Counted from the first letter of the stretch, positions 35,959 through 47,922 are shown. The stretch is 64,000 nt of DNA from Forficula auricularia (GCA_024734495.1 JALMQS010000099.1:96038744-96102743); one strand, 5' to 3'. Translations and numbers: made by a program. The notes: generated by a model not told the origin, from the sequence alone.

Positions 35959-36226
35959 CTGTCGAAAAACATTCACTATCTGACTTAATAGGTACAATAA
36001 ATTTATATGAAAATAACCGATAAGAATAGAGATTTTCTCTGATTGAACTGGGAACTAAACCAATAAATTTCATTAAACAATTTAAATCAGTGTAGATACA
36101 TACCTTATTTAACCTAGTAATGTAAATTGAAACGTTTTTATTTTTCCGAAAGTATCATAGTTGTTGATTCATAAAGAGAAACAAAGAGGTGGTCCTCTGC
36201 TTGATGCAAATAAACATACATACATA

Positions 36227-36685
36227 TACAGGGTGTTTCAGGAGGAATAGTAAATATTTTAGGAGGTGATAGTATAGACGAATTGCAATAAAAAATGCCA
36301 TATAACATGTGTTCAATTTTTATTGAGTACAGAGATACAGCTGAGCTCAATGCATTTTCCTTTCGTGTGTTGGTACACCAGTTATTGCTATGAGCGTATT
36401 TATCGAATGTCAGCAGTAGAGTGTTGATGTTCAAGTTGTGAAGTTGTGCTTTTGTTTAGATTGAAGTTTTCATTGTGATTTGTTGGCCAAGTTTACTGGA
36501 CTGTAGCGTGTAAACACGCCGCACGTATTTACAGATGCTGAGTATGCCGATATTAAGTTACATACTAACAGCTGTATCTCTGTACTCAATAAAAATTGGA
36601 CACCTGTTATATGGCATTTTTTATTGCAATTCGTCTATACTACCACCTCCTAAAATAATTACTATTTCTCCCGAAATCCTCTGTA
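36227..36685. mobile_element. Long-TIR MITE with TA duplication
   Basis: Element 36229-36683, ends CAGGGTGTTTCAGGAGG and the inverse of CAGAGGATTTCGGGAG, arms about 130 bp long (both with GTATAGACGAATTGCAAT), TA on each side. Tc1/mariner-like by its TA site. Inserted into a P3 palindrome. The two frames here encode the same sequence from each arm and are not genes. Confidence 0.75.
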
Positions 36686-36861
36686 TATCAAAAATATATA
36701 TTATTTATTTCTTTGAGACTATAGTTTCGAAGGCTTAGCCAGATAGAGTTAAAAAATATTTTTTAATTCTAATTGGCTTTCGGTTAAGTAAAGAGAAAAA
36801 ACTTCAATATCGACGCGATACTGACCTCATGAAAAATAATATTTATAATTAATAAAAAAAC

Positions 36862-36900
36862 GACTGATGATGAAGGTTAAGCCTTCGAAACTATAGTCTC
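36862..36900 (+). ncRNA. Hammerhead ribozyme motif, P3 copy 1
   Basis: GA (36862-36863), CTGATGA (36864-36870), one T, GAAGG (36872-36876), loop, CCTTC (36882-36886), GAAA (36887-36890), ACT/AGT helix III, C17 at 36898, TC pairing with GA. Five-pair helix II, intact core. Confidence 0.7.
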
Positions 36901-37117
36901 AAAGAAATAAATAATATATAGGTGTGTATGTTTATTCGCATCTAGCAGTGGACAACCTCTTTGTTTCTCTTTATGTACTAATGTAAAGTTGATATGTTAA
37001 TTATTTTTCATCCAAAAATGCCACAGTATTGAACTATTATTTTAATTATATGCGAATTTATTTATTTAAGGAGAATTTTATCAAGGATCTTAGTAGATTA
37101 TTATGTACACATTATAT

Positions 37118-37212
37118 GTCAAAATGTTTCGCCCCCTCAGGAGTCGAACCCGAGCGCTAGCACGCTATCAGGGCAGTTAGCATAACCCAAAAGACGAATT
37201 TCCTCTGACATA
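37118..37212 (-). repeat. tRNA-derived SINE-like fragment, copy 1
   Basis: Minus strand: TCAGAGGA, GGTTATGCTAACTGCCC (A-box-like), then GCTCGGGTTCGACTCCTGAG with a B box GGTTCGACTCC inside a paired T arm. A relative is at 51078-51172. A separate T-arm-like piece (CCGGGTTCGAACCCCGG, minus) lies at 37425-37441. Neither folds as a full tRNA. Confidence 0.5.
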
Positions 37213-37572
37213 CATATATAAACAAAGCAAGAAAATATCACTCTAATCATAAAATAATTGATAATTAAATTTCTGCCTTAGCTGAAAAAAGTTTTTAGTA
37301 TATTTATTTAATATAATTTTTCAAATAGATAAGACACTCAAATTTTCATATTAAATATTATTTTAATTAAGTTAAATTTAGGGAAAGAAGAAAATATTAT
37401 TTTTATCATACACAAAAGGATCAGCCGGGGTTCGAACCCGGTATCTTCTATTTCTATTATTTTAATGTTTTTTGTTTATAGATCTTCCCCAAAATATTTG
37501 ATTTTAAAATTTAATTTATAAAACCTATCTGATCTGATAAGCCATTCAATGTTGGTAAGACTTGGCTCTAAA

Positions 37573-38638
37573 TTATTTGTTTACTGAGATTTTTAAGATT
37601 TCATTTCATTTTTTTGACCTTGGCTAGAAAAACTTTACTTTGATTAGAATCAAAAAATATTTTTATTTGTGTCTTAGTATTTTATAGCACCTATCGATAG
37701 ATTAGAATCTTGTATTGACGAAAATAAGAGGGGAGAGTTTCAAGATAAAATTTTGAGACCAAGCTGTCTACTTGATAAAGCTAGTGTATATTTTGATTAC
37801 ACTGCTCGACAGAAATTAAACAAAAATTTCTTCCCGTAAACCTAACAATGGATTCCAATTTTATACGCTGATTATCATGCGATTTCCCGATTTTTTACAA
37901 CACGTCCGAGTTTTGAGATATTATTGGTCAAAACGACGAAAAATGCAATTTTGACCTTATTTTTGAGTTCTATTAAATATTAAACAACAAAATTTGAAAT
38001 CAAAATATTTTGTTGACGTAATAGAAAAAAGCTTTCTCTTTGATTTTCAAATGTTTTTAGCTCAATTAGAACTCGAGTTATAACTAAAAAACTAAGACCT
38101 TATGTTTTTATCTATGTTTATTATCCTTTACAATCACGTAGTTTTAGTTTTTTAGTTATTTCTCGAGTTCTAATTGAGATAAAAACTAGTGGTAATTTGA
38201 AAATCAAAGAGGAAGCTACTTTCTATTACGCCAACAAAATATTTTGATTTCAAATATTGCTGTTTAATATTTAATGGGACTCGAAAATAGTTAACCTAAA
38301 ATGGCCTTTTTCGTCATTTTGACCGATAATATCTCAAAACTCTGACTTGTAAAAAATCTGGAAATTGCATGATAATCAACGTATAAAACTCTACTGGAAT
38401 CCATTGTTAGGTTTACAGGGATACATTTTTGTTTAATAGTGTTATTTGTTTACTGAGATTTTTAAGATTTCATTTCATTTTTTTGACCTTGGCTAAAATA
38501 AAAAACTTTACTTTGATTAGAATTAAAAAAATATTTGTGCCTTAGTATTTTATAGCACCTATCGATAGATTAGAATCTTGTATTGACGTAAATAAGAGGG
38601 GGGAGTTATCAAGATATAATTTTGAGACCAAGCTGTCT
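37573..38638. repeat. Fold-back repeat bracketed by 198-bp direct repeats
   Basis: Direct repeats at 37573-37770 and 38442-38638 (TTATTTGTTTACTGAGATTT through GAGACCAAGCTGTCT). Between them are inverted arms of about 310 bp (37805-38110, 38120-38435), with CCTAACAATGGATTCCA and TGGAATCCATTGTTAGG near the outer ends. Confidence 0.75.
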
Positions 38639-38801
38639 GTCCGTGAACATGGTTCTTGAAGACTGAAGATGGGGGAAAGTATGCAATAAGTGAGTTCGTT
38701 TTCTTGAAATAATGTTTATTGGATATAACCCTTTTGGAAAATCAAATGTAGTTCGGCACTTCTCTATTTTGAAAGTTTGTTATCAGCAAGTTTTTATTTA
38801 C

Positions 38802-39104
38802 ATTTTTAACTTCTGGAATGTTGAGCAGTTCCTCCAAAATTTCATGCGACCCTTCGACAGCTAAATGAAGGACCGATTCGTTATCCGGATTAAAAAGTGT
38901 AACATCAGCTCCTGCCTCTAGAAGAATCCAAACACCAGTTAACCATCCATTCTCGACGGCCATATGCAGTGGGGGATTCCCCCAATGTGTACGAGCATCC
39001 ACAGCAGAGTTAGCTGAAGCATGTGAGGCTGAACTTAGACTTGATACCGAACTGCTGAGTGAGGTGCTCGTTGAATCTTGTGTTTTGTAAAGCTCAAGTA
39101 AAAC
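38802..39104 (-). CDS. TRPA channel exon E: ankyrin repeats
   Basis: Exon of 303 nt (101 codons, phase 0 at both ends) from TTATTTTTAG|GTT to AAT|GTAAAT. It starts VLLELYKTQDSTSTSLSSSV, which completes the repeat begun in exon D and continues into a serine-rich loop. Two more ankyrin repeats follow: HWGNPPLHMAVENGWLTGVW with ILLEAGADVTLF, and ESVLHLAVEGSHEILEELL. It ends NIPEVKN and joins VLEKRDKKGATPL of exon F. The frame stays open past the donor for 20 codons, so the donor is judged from the phase and homology of the join. The serine-rich insert within the ankyrin stack is unusual. Confidence 0.88.
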
Positions 39105-39239
39105 CTAAAAATAAATTTAATCTTTGCATTAAAAGATTGTAGATTTACTTGATCTATAGTCGGATAACGCGAATGGATACAAGTTACAAACAAATCAATA
39201 AATCTCGTAGAGTTAAGAGGAAATTGCACAGCCGGGTCG

Positions 39240-40190
39240 GAAAGTTTTTGGGTAGTTGTAATTTCTTCGACCCTTTATGTTTTTGGGTGTGCCGAATCCG
39301 AATTTGAGGTTTGCTAACAAAATTCCGCGAAGGAAATTTCGTCATGGAAAATGCGGGATATCTATAAATCTAAGAGTTTTAACAAAAAAGTGGTCCAAGT
39401 AAATGTTCAAGTTAACAAAATTTACCAAAACCGTGGGTTTTAAAATTAAAAAGCCAATTAATAAATAAAAGATAATTGGAAAAAAATGTAAACAAACTTT
39501 TTTATTGATATTTTCATCTATCAATAACTAATTTAATTAAGAAAAGATCAATTAAGATGAAATTTCTCGAGGTCCAGACCTAGCCGGATCGCTTTCTCAT
39601 CCTCAAAACTTGTTAATAGAATTTGTTTCATCCAAATCGGTAGAGCAGTTTTCAAAATAGAAAAAAAGATAAAAATATGTATATATATACAATTTTTGCT
39701 CGTTTAATAAGAGTAGATTGGCTTCTACACTCCGAGTTGATTTTTGAAAAAAAATATATCTATTTTCAAAAAAAGATACTCAAATTTTTAGATTCACTAA
39801 TTAAAGAAATTAAAAAAAAAACCTAAAGGGGGAGGGGAGAGTCAAAAAATAAAAATTCTAACTCTTTGAACCTAACTGAGCCAAAATTTGTATATATCCC
39901 AGACTTCCAGAAGACTAGAAATGCATAAAGTAGCCATCCGAAATTTGTGAGTTATTGTGGGGGAAAGGAAGGAGGAACTAACCACCCGAGATCTAATACG
40001 TATTTATTAATTACGAGTCAAGTGATGATTGTGGGTAAATAGTATATATTCTACGAATGTAAAATGATCTATGTTATACACTGTTTTATGATTTATTTAT
40101 TGCGAGATTTAACTTAACGCAAGAAACTCTTAAATGAAAGGGGATATTTTAATAAATAAAAAATAAAAAAGTCGGTTAGAAATATACCTA
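39240..40190. other. Intron DNA, repeat fragments
   Basis: The piece at 39355-39425 (CTAAGAGTTTTAACAAAAAAG) recurs at 40590-40640 in the next fold-back. AACCTAACTGAGCCAAAATTT near 39880 recalls the minisatellite unit. No exon seen. Confidence 0.4.
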
Positions 40191-40283
40191 TATTGTCGCC
40201 TCAGAGTGGAAACCTGCTAACTCACAACAAGGAAATTTTACAGGGCAGAGAAAAAACAAACAAAATTGAAAATTATTGTTATA

Positions 40284-41240
40284 GTCCAGTCAAATTGTGT
40301 TTTTATCAGGAAAGTTTTGGGCTAGTTGCATATATGTTTTTTGGGGCGCTGGATCCAAATCTGAGGTCTCCCACCAAGTTTCGTGACGCAACCTTTTAGA
40401 AAATGCAAAAAAAGGTGAAAATTTCCATTTTTTTTGGAGGTTTTTCGCTTATAACTCGAAAACTATCAACTTTTCGTAAATAGCCTTCTTATTAAAAATA
40501 AAAATTCATAAAATTTCCTACAAATTTTATTATTTAGGTTTTCTTCTCCGAGCAACCTTTCGGGCTCATGCTGGATATCTATAAATCTAAGAGTTTTATC
40601 AAAAAAGTAGCCCAAGTAAACGTTCAAGTGAACAAAATTTCCTAGAGAATGAGATAGGAATCAAGTTTCTAAGATGAATGATTTTCATTTTATGAAGGGG
40701 AAATTGCGATTTTTTGGAAAAAATTGCAGTTTTTCAAAACTCGAACCTCATTGCGGCACGGATTACCATTTATATAATTAAGATGAAACTTTATTTCAAT
40801 TATAGAAAATTTAATCTAGTTTAAAAAACTATAGAGTGGTTTTTGTCGCAAACGTTCTCCTTTATGGTCAAAATGGGAAAATATCGAAAAAAAGTGCGAG
40901 TTTTTGGGTGATCCGGGTGGACTGCCGAGGTCGAAAATTTGGATTTTGCGCTTGAGTCCGAACGATTAGTCGGAGAAGAAAATAAAAATTATAAAATCTG
41001 CATGAAATTTTATGAGCTTTCATTTTGAATAGGAAGGTTATTTACTAAAAGTTGATAGTTTGAAAAACCAGCAAAAAATAGAAATTTTCACCTTTTTTGC
41101 ATTTTCTACAATGTTGCGTCACGAAATTTTGGTGGAGGTCCTCAGATTTGAATCCAGAGCCACAAAAAACATATATATGCAAAAAATCACAACTGCCCCA
41201 AAACTTTCCTGATTAAAACACAATTTGACTAGACTAATTA
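40284..41240. repeat. Fold-back repeat, arms about 270 bp
   Basis: Left arm CAAATTGTGTTTTTATCAGG to GCAAAAAAAGGTGAAAATTT; right arm AAATTTTCACCTTTTTTGC to AACACAATTTGACTAG. The spacer is about 400 bp. The short frame at 40193-40399 lies in the left arm. Confidence 0.7.
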
Positions 41241-41244
41241 GGTT

Positions 41245-42150
41245 GGAGTTGGAGGTTTTCTCACTTCAACCAAATATAATTTGTATAATGTTTCACTATG
41301 TATAAACAAACACCGCGTTCCCTAAGTTTAATTCGTCTTCATTAATTTAAAATTAAATTTTTACCCATTTAAAACCATACGATATTTGAAAAAAACGAGT
41401 AAAAAATGCTAGCCGTTTTTGAGCCTTTCCGATTATTCGATTTCAACCAAAATCTTGAGATACTTCGTTTAGGGAATACCTATTAGTTCAACTTTAAAAT
41501 AATATCACTGCGGATTAATATTTCTGAAATGTAAACACAAACAGAAAAACTACTTTTTTGGACTCGGAGGATCTTGAAACATAAAGATCCGTAAAAATTT
41601 CGATTTCGAATTTTTTCATCCATTGAACTAACACCATTTCTAGTAATTTTGTAATAGAAAAAAAATTACAAAAAACTAATTACAAAAAATCATTCGATAA
41701 TATGAGATTGAAATGAAATTTAATTAACGTAATCTTTCAATAAGGTTGAATTTCAGTTTTGATTAAAGCTTCTTTAGCTTGGATCTGTAGAGGTAGAAAT
41801 AGGATCTAAGCCGCAGGATGATTAAATTCTGCGGTTTATTCCTTGCTCGTTTATTAAAAGAAGGATCAGGTGACTACAGTAGGTATTAATATTTTATAAT
41901 TTCTAGCAGATGGTTATTTTGTTTCATCCGACTAATTTTGAAAAGTAAAACATCCAAATTTTACTTGATTAATCATCATATAAAAAAGCCCCTCAAATAT
42001 CAAAAGTAATCTGCCTCCCAAGAGAGTCGAAATATGGAATTCACTTGAAAAATTTCAGTCTTTTTTTTCATCTCATAATGCTTGAAACATCTGAAACGAA
42101 ATCAACCTTATCAACAGCAAAAAACCGGATACTTGATAATTTTTATTTTG
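41245..42150. other. Intron DNA with a P1 terminal fragment
   Basis: AGGTTGGAGTTGGAGG and ACACCGCGTTCCCTAAGTTT (41241-41332) are the outer parts of a P1 terminus lacking the ribozyme. The remainder shows nothing. Confidence 0.4.
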
Positions 42151-42157
42151 TATTTTT

Positions 42158-42840
42158 AACCGACTTCAAAAAAGAAGGAGGTTCTCTATTCGACTGATTT
42201 TTTTTTTTTTGTTCCTATGTTACCTCATATATCCGCCAATTGTGAACCGATTTTGAAAAAAAATTTTGCACTGGATTCAGTTTCATATTTTCCGATTGGT
42301 CCTGTTTTTTTCATTGGTATTAGACCATTTTTGTTAGGTTTGTTCAGGCCTAACTTCTTTGTTTTTGAACCGATTTCGATGATTCTTTTTTTATTGGAAA
42401 GGGGGTATCTTAGGGATGGTGCCATATTAATTTGGTCAAGTTCTGATAATATGATGAAAAAAAAAATTTTAAGAAAAAATAAAACCGACTTCAAAAAAAT
42501 TAAATACAACAAATAAAATACACTAAAAGATATAAAATAATTATTATCTTATTTAGTTACAACTAAACGACCAAATATTAACATGAAATTACTTTTTGAA
42601 GTCGGTGCCAAACAAACTATACCTATAAGCGGGCGTACCCGCCAAACGTACTAAGTAAGATTCGTCGAGTGCGATTCATAAAAGGTATAGTATATGTTTG
42701 GCAAAAAGTAATTTAATCTTAATATTTTGTCGTTTAGTTGTAACTAAATAAGATAATAATTGTTTTATACCTTTTTAGTGTATTTTATTTGTTGCATTTA
42801 ATTTTTTTGAAGTCGGTTTTATTTTTATCTTAAAAATTAT
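42158..42840 (-). repeat. R1 dispersed repeat, full-length copy (inverse orientation)
   Basis: Starts AACCGACTTCAAAAAAGAAGG at 42159, body to about 42480, then the fold-back module ending near 42830. Both the plus and the minus frame at 42217-42516 translate the repeat. A stretch resembling EPISMILFLLERG is read in several R1 copies. Confidence 0.75.
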
Positions 42841-42844
42841 TTTT

Positions 42845-44340
42845 TATTTGATAAAATGAATTGAAATAAATTTTCTCATAAAATAACCGAATCAAAATAT
42901 ATTGAATAATACTACACATAATTTAAAATGTTAACACTTTCGATTAATTCATGGACACTTAATATTATATCGAAAATAAAAAAAATGAATTTAATGAAAA
43001 TCTATCATTTATTCTTTATCTTCGAAACTGTTCATACTTTTATCGTATAAAATCTCATTTACGATACATAAAGAGACATTTTTTCAATTAATCATGTTTT
43101 TTTTTTTATTTTAATATAAACCATTACAAAATTTTCTTTTTTTTAAATCATATTTATTGAGCCAAAAAAAATAATAATTAAAATGCCATTTTAGCTTTAG
43201 AAATAATTTTTTTAATTACCTGTCTAGTGAAAAAATGAAAATATTTTTTTTAATATTCTCTTTATTCATTTTATATAAAAATTATCAAGTGTCCGGTTTT
43301 TATAGCTTTTGAGTGTACTATATGTATTTATATGGAAATACTCTATATGTTTGAAATTTTAGGGATGTACTGCATCCACAGCATCCATTGACCGCACGCC
43401 ACTGTTTTAAATAGAAATATTATAAATAATTTTGGAAGTCCTGTTTTAATTTAATAATTTCTAAATTTAAAATTGGAAAATATATAACGTCACATCAGGG
43501 GAGGAGGGGTTAGAAAAATGTGACCACCTGTTTCAAGGTCGGGGTTCCAAAAATCATGAAATTAGTGTGACGTAATTTATGTATGATATAGCAGTATTTT
43601 ATCTACTAGCTGTAACTCTAAAATTATAATAGCTAAAAATCGGTAATAATTCTGATGGATAGTTAGTAATTATAAAAATAAAGTCTACAGAGTTTCAAAT
43701 TTTTTGAACGATTACTTTGGTTGGAATAAAAAATTGATATTTTAATGCCAAAAACCCCATGTTATTTAGATGAGAAACTTAAATCGCTGGGGGCCCAGGT
43801 TATAATTGAGATAGAGACATGAAACTTGGGATTTTTTTTTAAATTTATTTCGAACCATATGGGCCCTTATCCGCGTAAAAATTCGAAAATACCCAAAATA
43901 AGGACCACTCTAATGTATACTGATTACTTTTTGAAATTTTTCACTTCAGAAATTCAGAGTGAAAATGGAGAAAAATCAGAAAAAATGAATCTCTACGGGG
44001 AGTCCTTGAATGCTTGTAGTTAATAAATTGAAATTCGGTAAAAAGTTATATTGACAAGCAGTACGTTTATGTCAAGCTTGTATTATGTGGCTTTAGTTGT
44101 GAGCACCCAAAGGCCATGAGATGTCGAAAAGATATATAATTTATCACATTATTTTTCTCTATTGTATACCAGATCGAAAACGAGAAAAAACAATTTCCTT
44201 CTTTTTTATAAAGAATAGATATAATATTAAAAAAATGATTAATAAAAAAAAATCAGATTTTCGCGTTTGTTCTAGTAATAAATCTTTATTCTTTCTAAGG
44301 GCAATAATTCATTTTTTCCTTTGGGCGGAAGGAAATGTTC
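42845..44340. other. Intron DNA, no exon
   Basis: AT-rich. The segment 43590-43900 is a diverged copy of 31660-31750 plus 32140-32370 (CTGTAACTCTAAAATTATAATAG, CCCATGTTA), so it is an old repeat. Short frames here are not coding. Confidence 0.4.
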
Positions 44341-44346
44341 ACCCAC

Positions 44347-44578
44347 CTTGAGCCCTTCGTCGCTCCGGTGATGGATTGCATAGTGGACCGGGGTCATCCC
44401 CTCTGGATTGAAGAACAGCGTTGCTCCAGCTCCAGCCAGCAAACGGATTGTCTCTGGAGAACGTAACGCAACAGCCGTATGCAGGGCGGACGTCCGGAAT
44501 TTGCTCAACTTGAGTGGGTGTGTTGTAGGTCGCGCATTCGACGCCAAAAGGGCCAACACCACCTCCGACAGAGTCTCC
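44347..44578 (-). CDS. TRPA channel exon D: ankyrin repeats
   Basis: Exon of 232 nt between CTTACAG|G and AAG|GTGGGT, entering with one nucleotide of a codon and leaving in phase 0. It encodes the second half of one ankyrin repeat (SEVVLALLASNARP), a full repeat (FRTSALHTAVALRSPETIRL then LAGAGATLFF) and the first half of a third (GMTPVHYAIHHRSDEGLK). That third repeat is completed across the intron by VLLELYK of the next exon. This continuity of the repeat unit strongly supports the splice. An in-frame ATG lies just upstream at 44601 but is inside the putative intron. Confidence 0.88.
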
Positions 44579-44678
44579 CTGTAAGGTTTAGTACAATTCA
44601 ATTAACTCAAGTCTTTTGAATAATATAAAAGAAAAGAACAAAAAGAAATAGAAGCCTTGAGAGAAATAAAAGTGAATG

Positions 44679-46138
44679 ATATACAGCAGGGGTGTTCAAC
44701 CTTTTGGCCTATACGGGCCACATTTGAAGAAATAAAATTGTCACGGGCCGCAGATATATATACTAATTCTATTGATATTTATTAATCAAAAAAGAAAGTT
44801 AATAATGTAGAATAATGATATCCACCATGACAAAGAGGCAAAAATGGCATAGCATAACAATCTTTGAGTTCTTTTCCTTCAGGATTTTGTTTTTAAATCA
44901 ATTAGCACTTAAAAATTTTAATTACTGAACTAATAAATACGAGTATTTTAGTAAATGGAAATATGAGATGAAGAATAATTTTTAAATATTCGAAATTTCA
45001 TTATTTTTTTACCTGATGGTTGAGCTTATAATTTTGCTTTTAGTGAATTTAATTCTTGAAAATAGCTTCACGTACGTACCTAAGTATGTAAATACATATT
45101 TCTAAAAGGGGAATAAATATTGTGAAGCCAGGAGTATTTGTTTCTGGTTAGATAATTTTTGTATAACTCTAATAAAGAGACATTTTTAAATTTTTCTTTC
45201 AATTCAATGTCTAATTGCAGTTCCATAAGAAAGTCTGCAGATAAAATATTTATAATAAAAATGTATTCAAAATATGTCAAAATTGTGATTATTTTTCCGT
45301 AAATCTTGATATATTTTTTCACATTCAAAATTGAAATTTTGCCTTTATTCTTAAAAAAACTTTTGGGGAGATTTTCCATTTCTTCTTATTTTAGAAAGAG
45401 CCCTGGTATACTGATTAGATTTTGGAATATCTGGTTCAAAAGGCAGAAAATATTTTTTGAATTATTCTATTGAGATTTTAAAGAGGATGTTATAGTATAG
45501 CCATAAATGAACAATTTATATTTAAGTTTATTAATAATTATTAGGGCTAGTATATCGAGTCTTGAAATATAGTTTTTACATTTTTATTTTTTAATGTGCG
45601 GGTAAGCGATTCTTTCATTAGAATCTGATTGATGAAAATAACTAAAAAGAGCGTGGAAATAATAATCTCCCTTTCTTTAGAGCTAAGATGTATTGCAAGG
45701 ATGCCGGAAACAGGCTCGGACTTGTAAGTGGATGTCTAATACAAGCTCAGACCTGTTTCAGACTATTATAAATTATTTTCTTCATTTCTATTATTCTAGA
45801 AATGGCCTTTTGCACTCGGACCAAAACGGTACTCGTTATAGAGAGAGAGAGAGAGAATATTCAATTGGACTTCATCAAAATTCAGACAAAAATCTACAAA
45901 AGAAATTACTTCTTGCGGCTTTAACTAGAAAGTGTACCAACTCTTGAAAAATATTTTATTTTTTCTTCTATTTTTTCCATTTCTTTTTATTTTAGAAAGA
46001 AAAAAAAGTTATAAGGTCAAATTGCATCTGATATGTTTTCAAGTAAGTACATAAAAATCTTTAAGGAAGTTTATAATTTTATTTCGGACCGCATTCATTG
46101 CAGTGCTAAGCCGCGGGTTGGACAGACCTGATATACAG
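44679..46138. mobile_element. hAT non-autonomous element, 1.44 kb, perfect TSD
   Basis: Element 44687-46130 flanked by ATATACAG on both sides (44679-44686, 46131-46138). Ends CAGGGGTGTTCAACCTTTTGG and CGGGTTGGACAGACCTG; GGGCCACATTTGAAG and GACCGCATTCATTG lie just inside. A GA microsatellite sits at about 45839-45855. The frames at 45080-45379 and 45693-45947 have no transposase similarity. Lies upstream of exon D. Confidence 0.85.
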
Positions 46139-46139
46139 A

Positions 46140-46525
46140 AATAAATTGTCCGACATACCAGGGGGTATTGAAAAACAAAAAAAAATAATAATAAAATAAT
46201 TTCTAGAGATGTAGGATCAGGCACGTAGGTGATTGAAGGTTGAAGGGGTTCAATTCTCTCCCCTCCATATATATGTAACGATTAAATTTTTAAAGCTTTT
46301 AAGGAGATTGGTGTTGGTTCAAGGTGTAACATTTTTTAATAATACAAAATTAAGTAAAATTACGAGGTTGGGTTTCAGATAAAACTTTATGTGAAACCCA
46401 CCTAGTAAGTTACTTAATTTTTATATTATTAAATTTTTGTTTTGATTTTCTTTTCGAACCACATCTTATCCCTACATATCTGTGTCTGAATTATGTAAAT
46501 ATATTAGAAAAGTATTTCAATTTTG
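46140..46525. other. Intron DNA with a Penelope-like terminal scrap
   Basis: TTGGTGTTGGTTCAAGGTGT and the short inverted piece GAGGTTGGGTTTCAGATAAAAC / TTATGTGAAACCCACCT (46360-46410) resemble P1/P2 termini. Otherwise AT-rich. Confidence 0.4.
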
Positions 46526-46636
46526 TTTTACTCGAGGGGTGCACCGCGATTGGAATTAGCTGGAATTGTTTTGGAATACATTAGATAATATGCCCCTTCC
46601 TCTATTGTCTTCTACTTGGAAATGGAAGTGGAAGTA

Positions 46637-47922
46637 TTGTATTACATCACTCAATAAATCCCCGGTCTGACACATAGATGGCAACATTGTTGACAGACCC
46701 ACGTGATTTCCGGGTAGTACTAAATTAGAAGTAGCCTTCAAACAGTACGTGTCAAAATTTCATGGCATTCTGAGCGTTAGTTTAGATGTTATAGTCGTTT
46801 TAGTGACCCCAGTTTTGTAATTTTCATGACAATGGGTAGAAAGGAATTTCGTGTGTTGATTAAACACTGTATTTTGATGGTGGGAAATAGTGTTGGAGCC
46901 AAGCAGTGGCTTGTTAAGCATTATGGGGACTCTGAACCAGGGAAATAAACTATTATTGACTGGTATGCTGAATTTAAACGCCGCGCCGCCCACAAGCACC
47001 GATGATACTGAACGCTCTAGTCGCCCAAAAACGGTAGTTGTTCCGGCATCCACAAAATAGTTTTAAAAGACCGTAAAATGAGGTTGCGTGAGATAGCTGA
47101 CCCCTTGAAGATATCGAAGGTGGTGTCTTTACAATTTTACATGAAAATTTGGGCATGCGCAAATTGCTTTCGAAGTGGGTGCCGCGTTTGCTCTCACCGG
47201 ACCAGAAACAACAACGCGTCGACAATTCAGAGCGCTGTTTTTGGAGCTGTTCAAACGAAATAAAAATGATTTCTTGAGTCGGTATGTGACAATAGATGAA
47301 CACACGCCTGAATCAAAAAGATCGTCAGCTGAGTGGAGAGCAGCCGGTGAAAGTCGTCCAAAGCGACCAAAAACTCAAAAGTCGGCTTGCAAGATTATGG
47401 CATTCGTATTTTGGGACGCGCATGGAATTTTGTTCATCGATTATCTTGAGAAAGGCAAAACTATCAATAGTGAATATTACATGGCATTATTGGATCGATT
47501 GAGTGCAGAAATCAAGAAAAAACGGCCCCACATGCAAAAGAAAAAAGTGCTGTTTCACCAGAACAATGTCCCGTGTTACAAGTCGATGAAAATAATGGTT
47601 AAATTAGATGAATTACGCTTTGAATTGCTTCCCCAACCACCGTACTCTCCAGATTTGGCCCCAGTGACCACTGGCTTTTTGCAGACATGATAAAGATGCT
47701 TCAGGGAGAGAAATTTGGCTCAAATGAAGAAGTGATGATTGCCGAAACTGAGGGTTATATTGAGAGCATAGACAAATCGTTTTACATAAAGGGCATCGAA
47801 AATTTAGAGGAGCGTTGGAATGAATGTATCACTCTTGAAGGAGAGTTTGTTGATGAATAAAGTGGAATTTCTAAAAAAAATTATTTTTCTTAATTAGACC
47901 GGAGACTTATTGAGTGATCTGT
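46637..47922 (+). mobile_element. mariner element (1.29 kb), degenerate
   Basis: Ends ATCACTCAATAAATCCCCGG and the inverse of CCGGAGACTTATTGAGTGAT are terminal inverted repeats. TA lies at 46635-46636 and 47923-47924. The length is typical of mariner. It encodes the transposase relic at 46832-47860. The left boundary is uncertain by a few bases because of an extra TTGTA. Confidence 0.85.
46832..47860 (+). pseudogene. mariner transposase pseudogene
   Basis: The reading begins MGRKEFRVLIKHCILM with AKQWLVKHYGDSEPGK then a stop, and continues in shifted frames through LKDRKMRLREIADPLKIS (helix-turn-helix region), YVTIDEHTPESK (first catalytic Asp), SAEWRAAGESRPKRPKTQKS, FWDAHGILFIDYLEKGKTIN, then FHQNNVPCYKS (second catalytic Asp replaced by Asn) and PPYSPDLAP. 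A one-base deletion disrupts the frame just before the third Asp. The tail SNEE to GEFVDE ends at the stop. Related to active mariners with a D,D34D triad. Premature stops, frameshifts and the Asp-to-Asn change make it inactive. Confidence 0.88.

Larger units (their letters stand above)
36150..36990. repeat. Penelope-like terminal palindrome P3, copy 1
   Basis: Left arm AAAGAGAAACAAAGAGGTGG then GCAAATAAACATACAT; right arm GTATGTTTATTCGCATCTAG then AACCTCTTTGTTTCTCTTTA. The left arm is interrupted by a MITE (36229-36683). Hammerhead halves face each other: the right one is intact and the left lacks the CUGANGA box (CTATCTGG). Lies in the intron between exons E and F. Confidence 0.65.

Noticed and set aside
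35705..35983. Plus-strand 92-residue frame opposite exon F, and a similar one at 22935-23126 opposite exon H
   Set aside because: Antisense shadows of exons whose minus-strand reading has clear ankyrin signatures and matching splice phases.
36138..36738. Two frames both containing AVSLYSIKIxHxLYGIFYC
   Set aside because: They are the two arms of the long-TIR MITE read in opposite directions.
37425..37441. Good T arm with GGTTCGAAC, suggestive of a tRNA gene
   Set aside because: No D arm, anticodon arm or acceptor stem in the adjoining sequence; only a tRNA-derived fragment.
42217..42516. Recurrent peptide EPISMILFLLERG-x-LRDGAILIW in several frames
   Set aside because: Conserved because the R1 repeat DNA is conserved. 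Frames differ in start and end between copies and both strands are open, so no protein is inferred.
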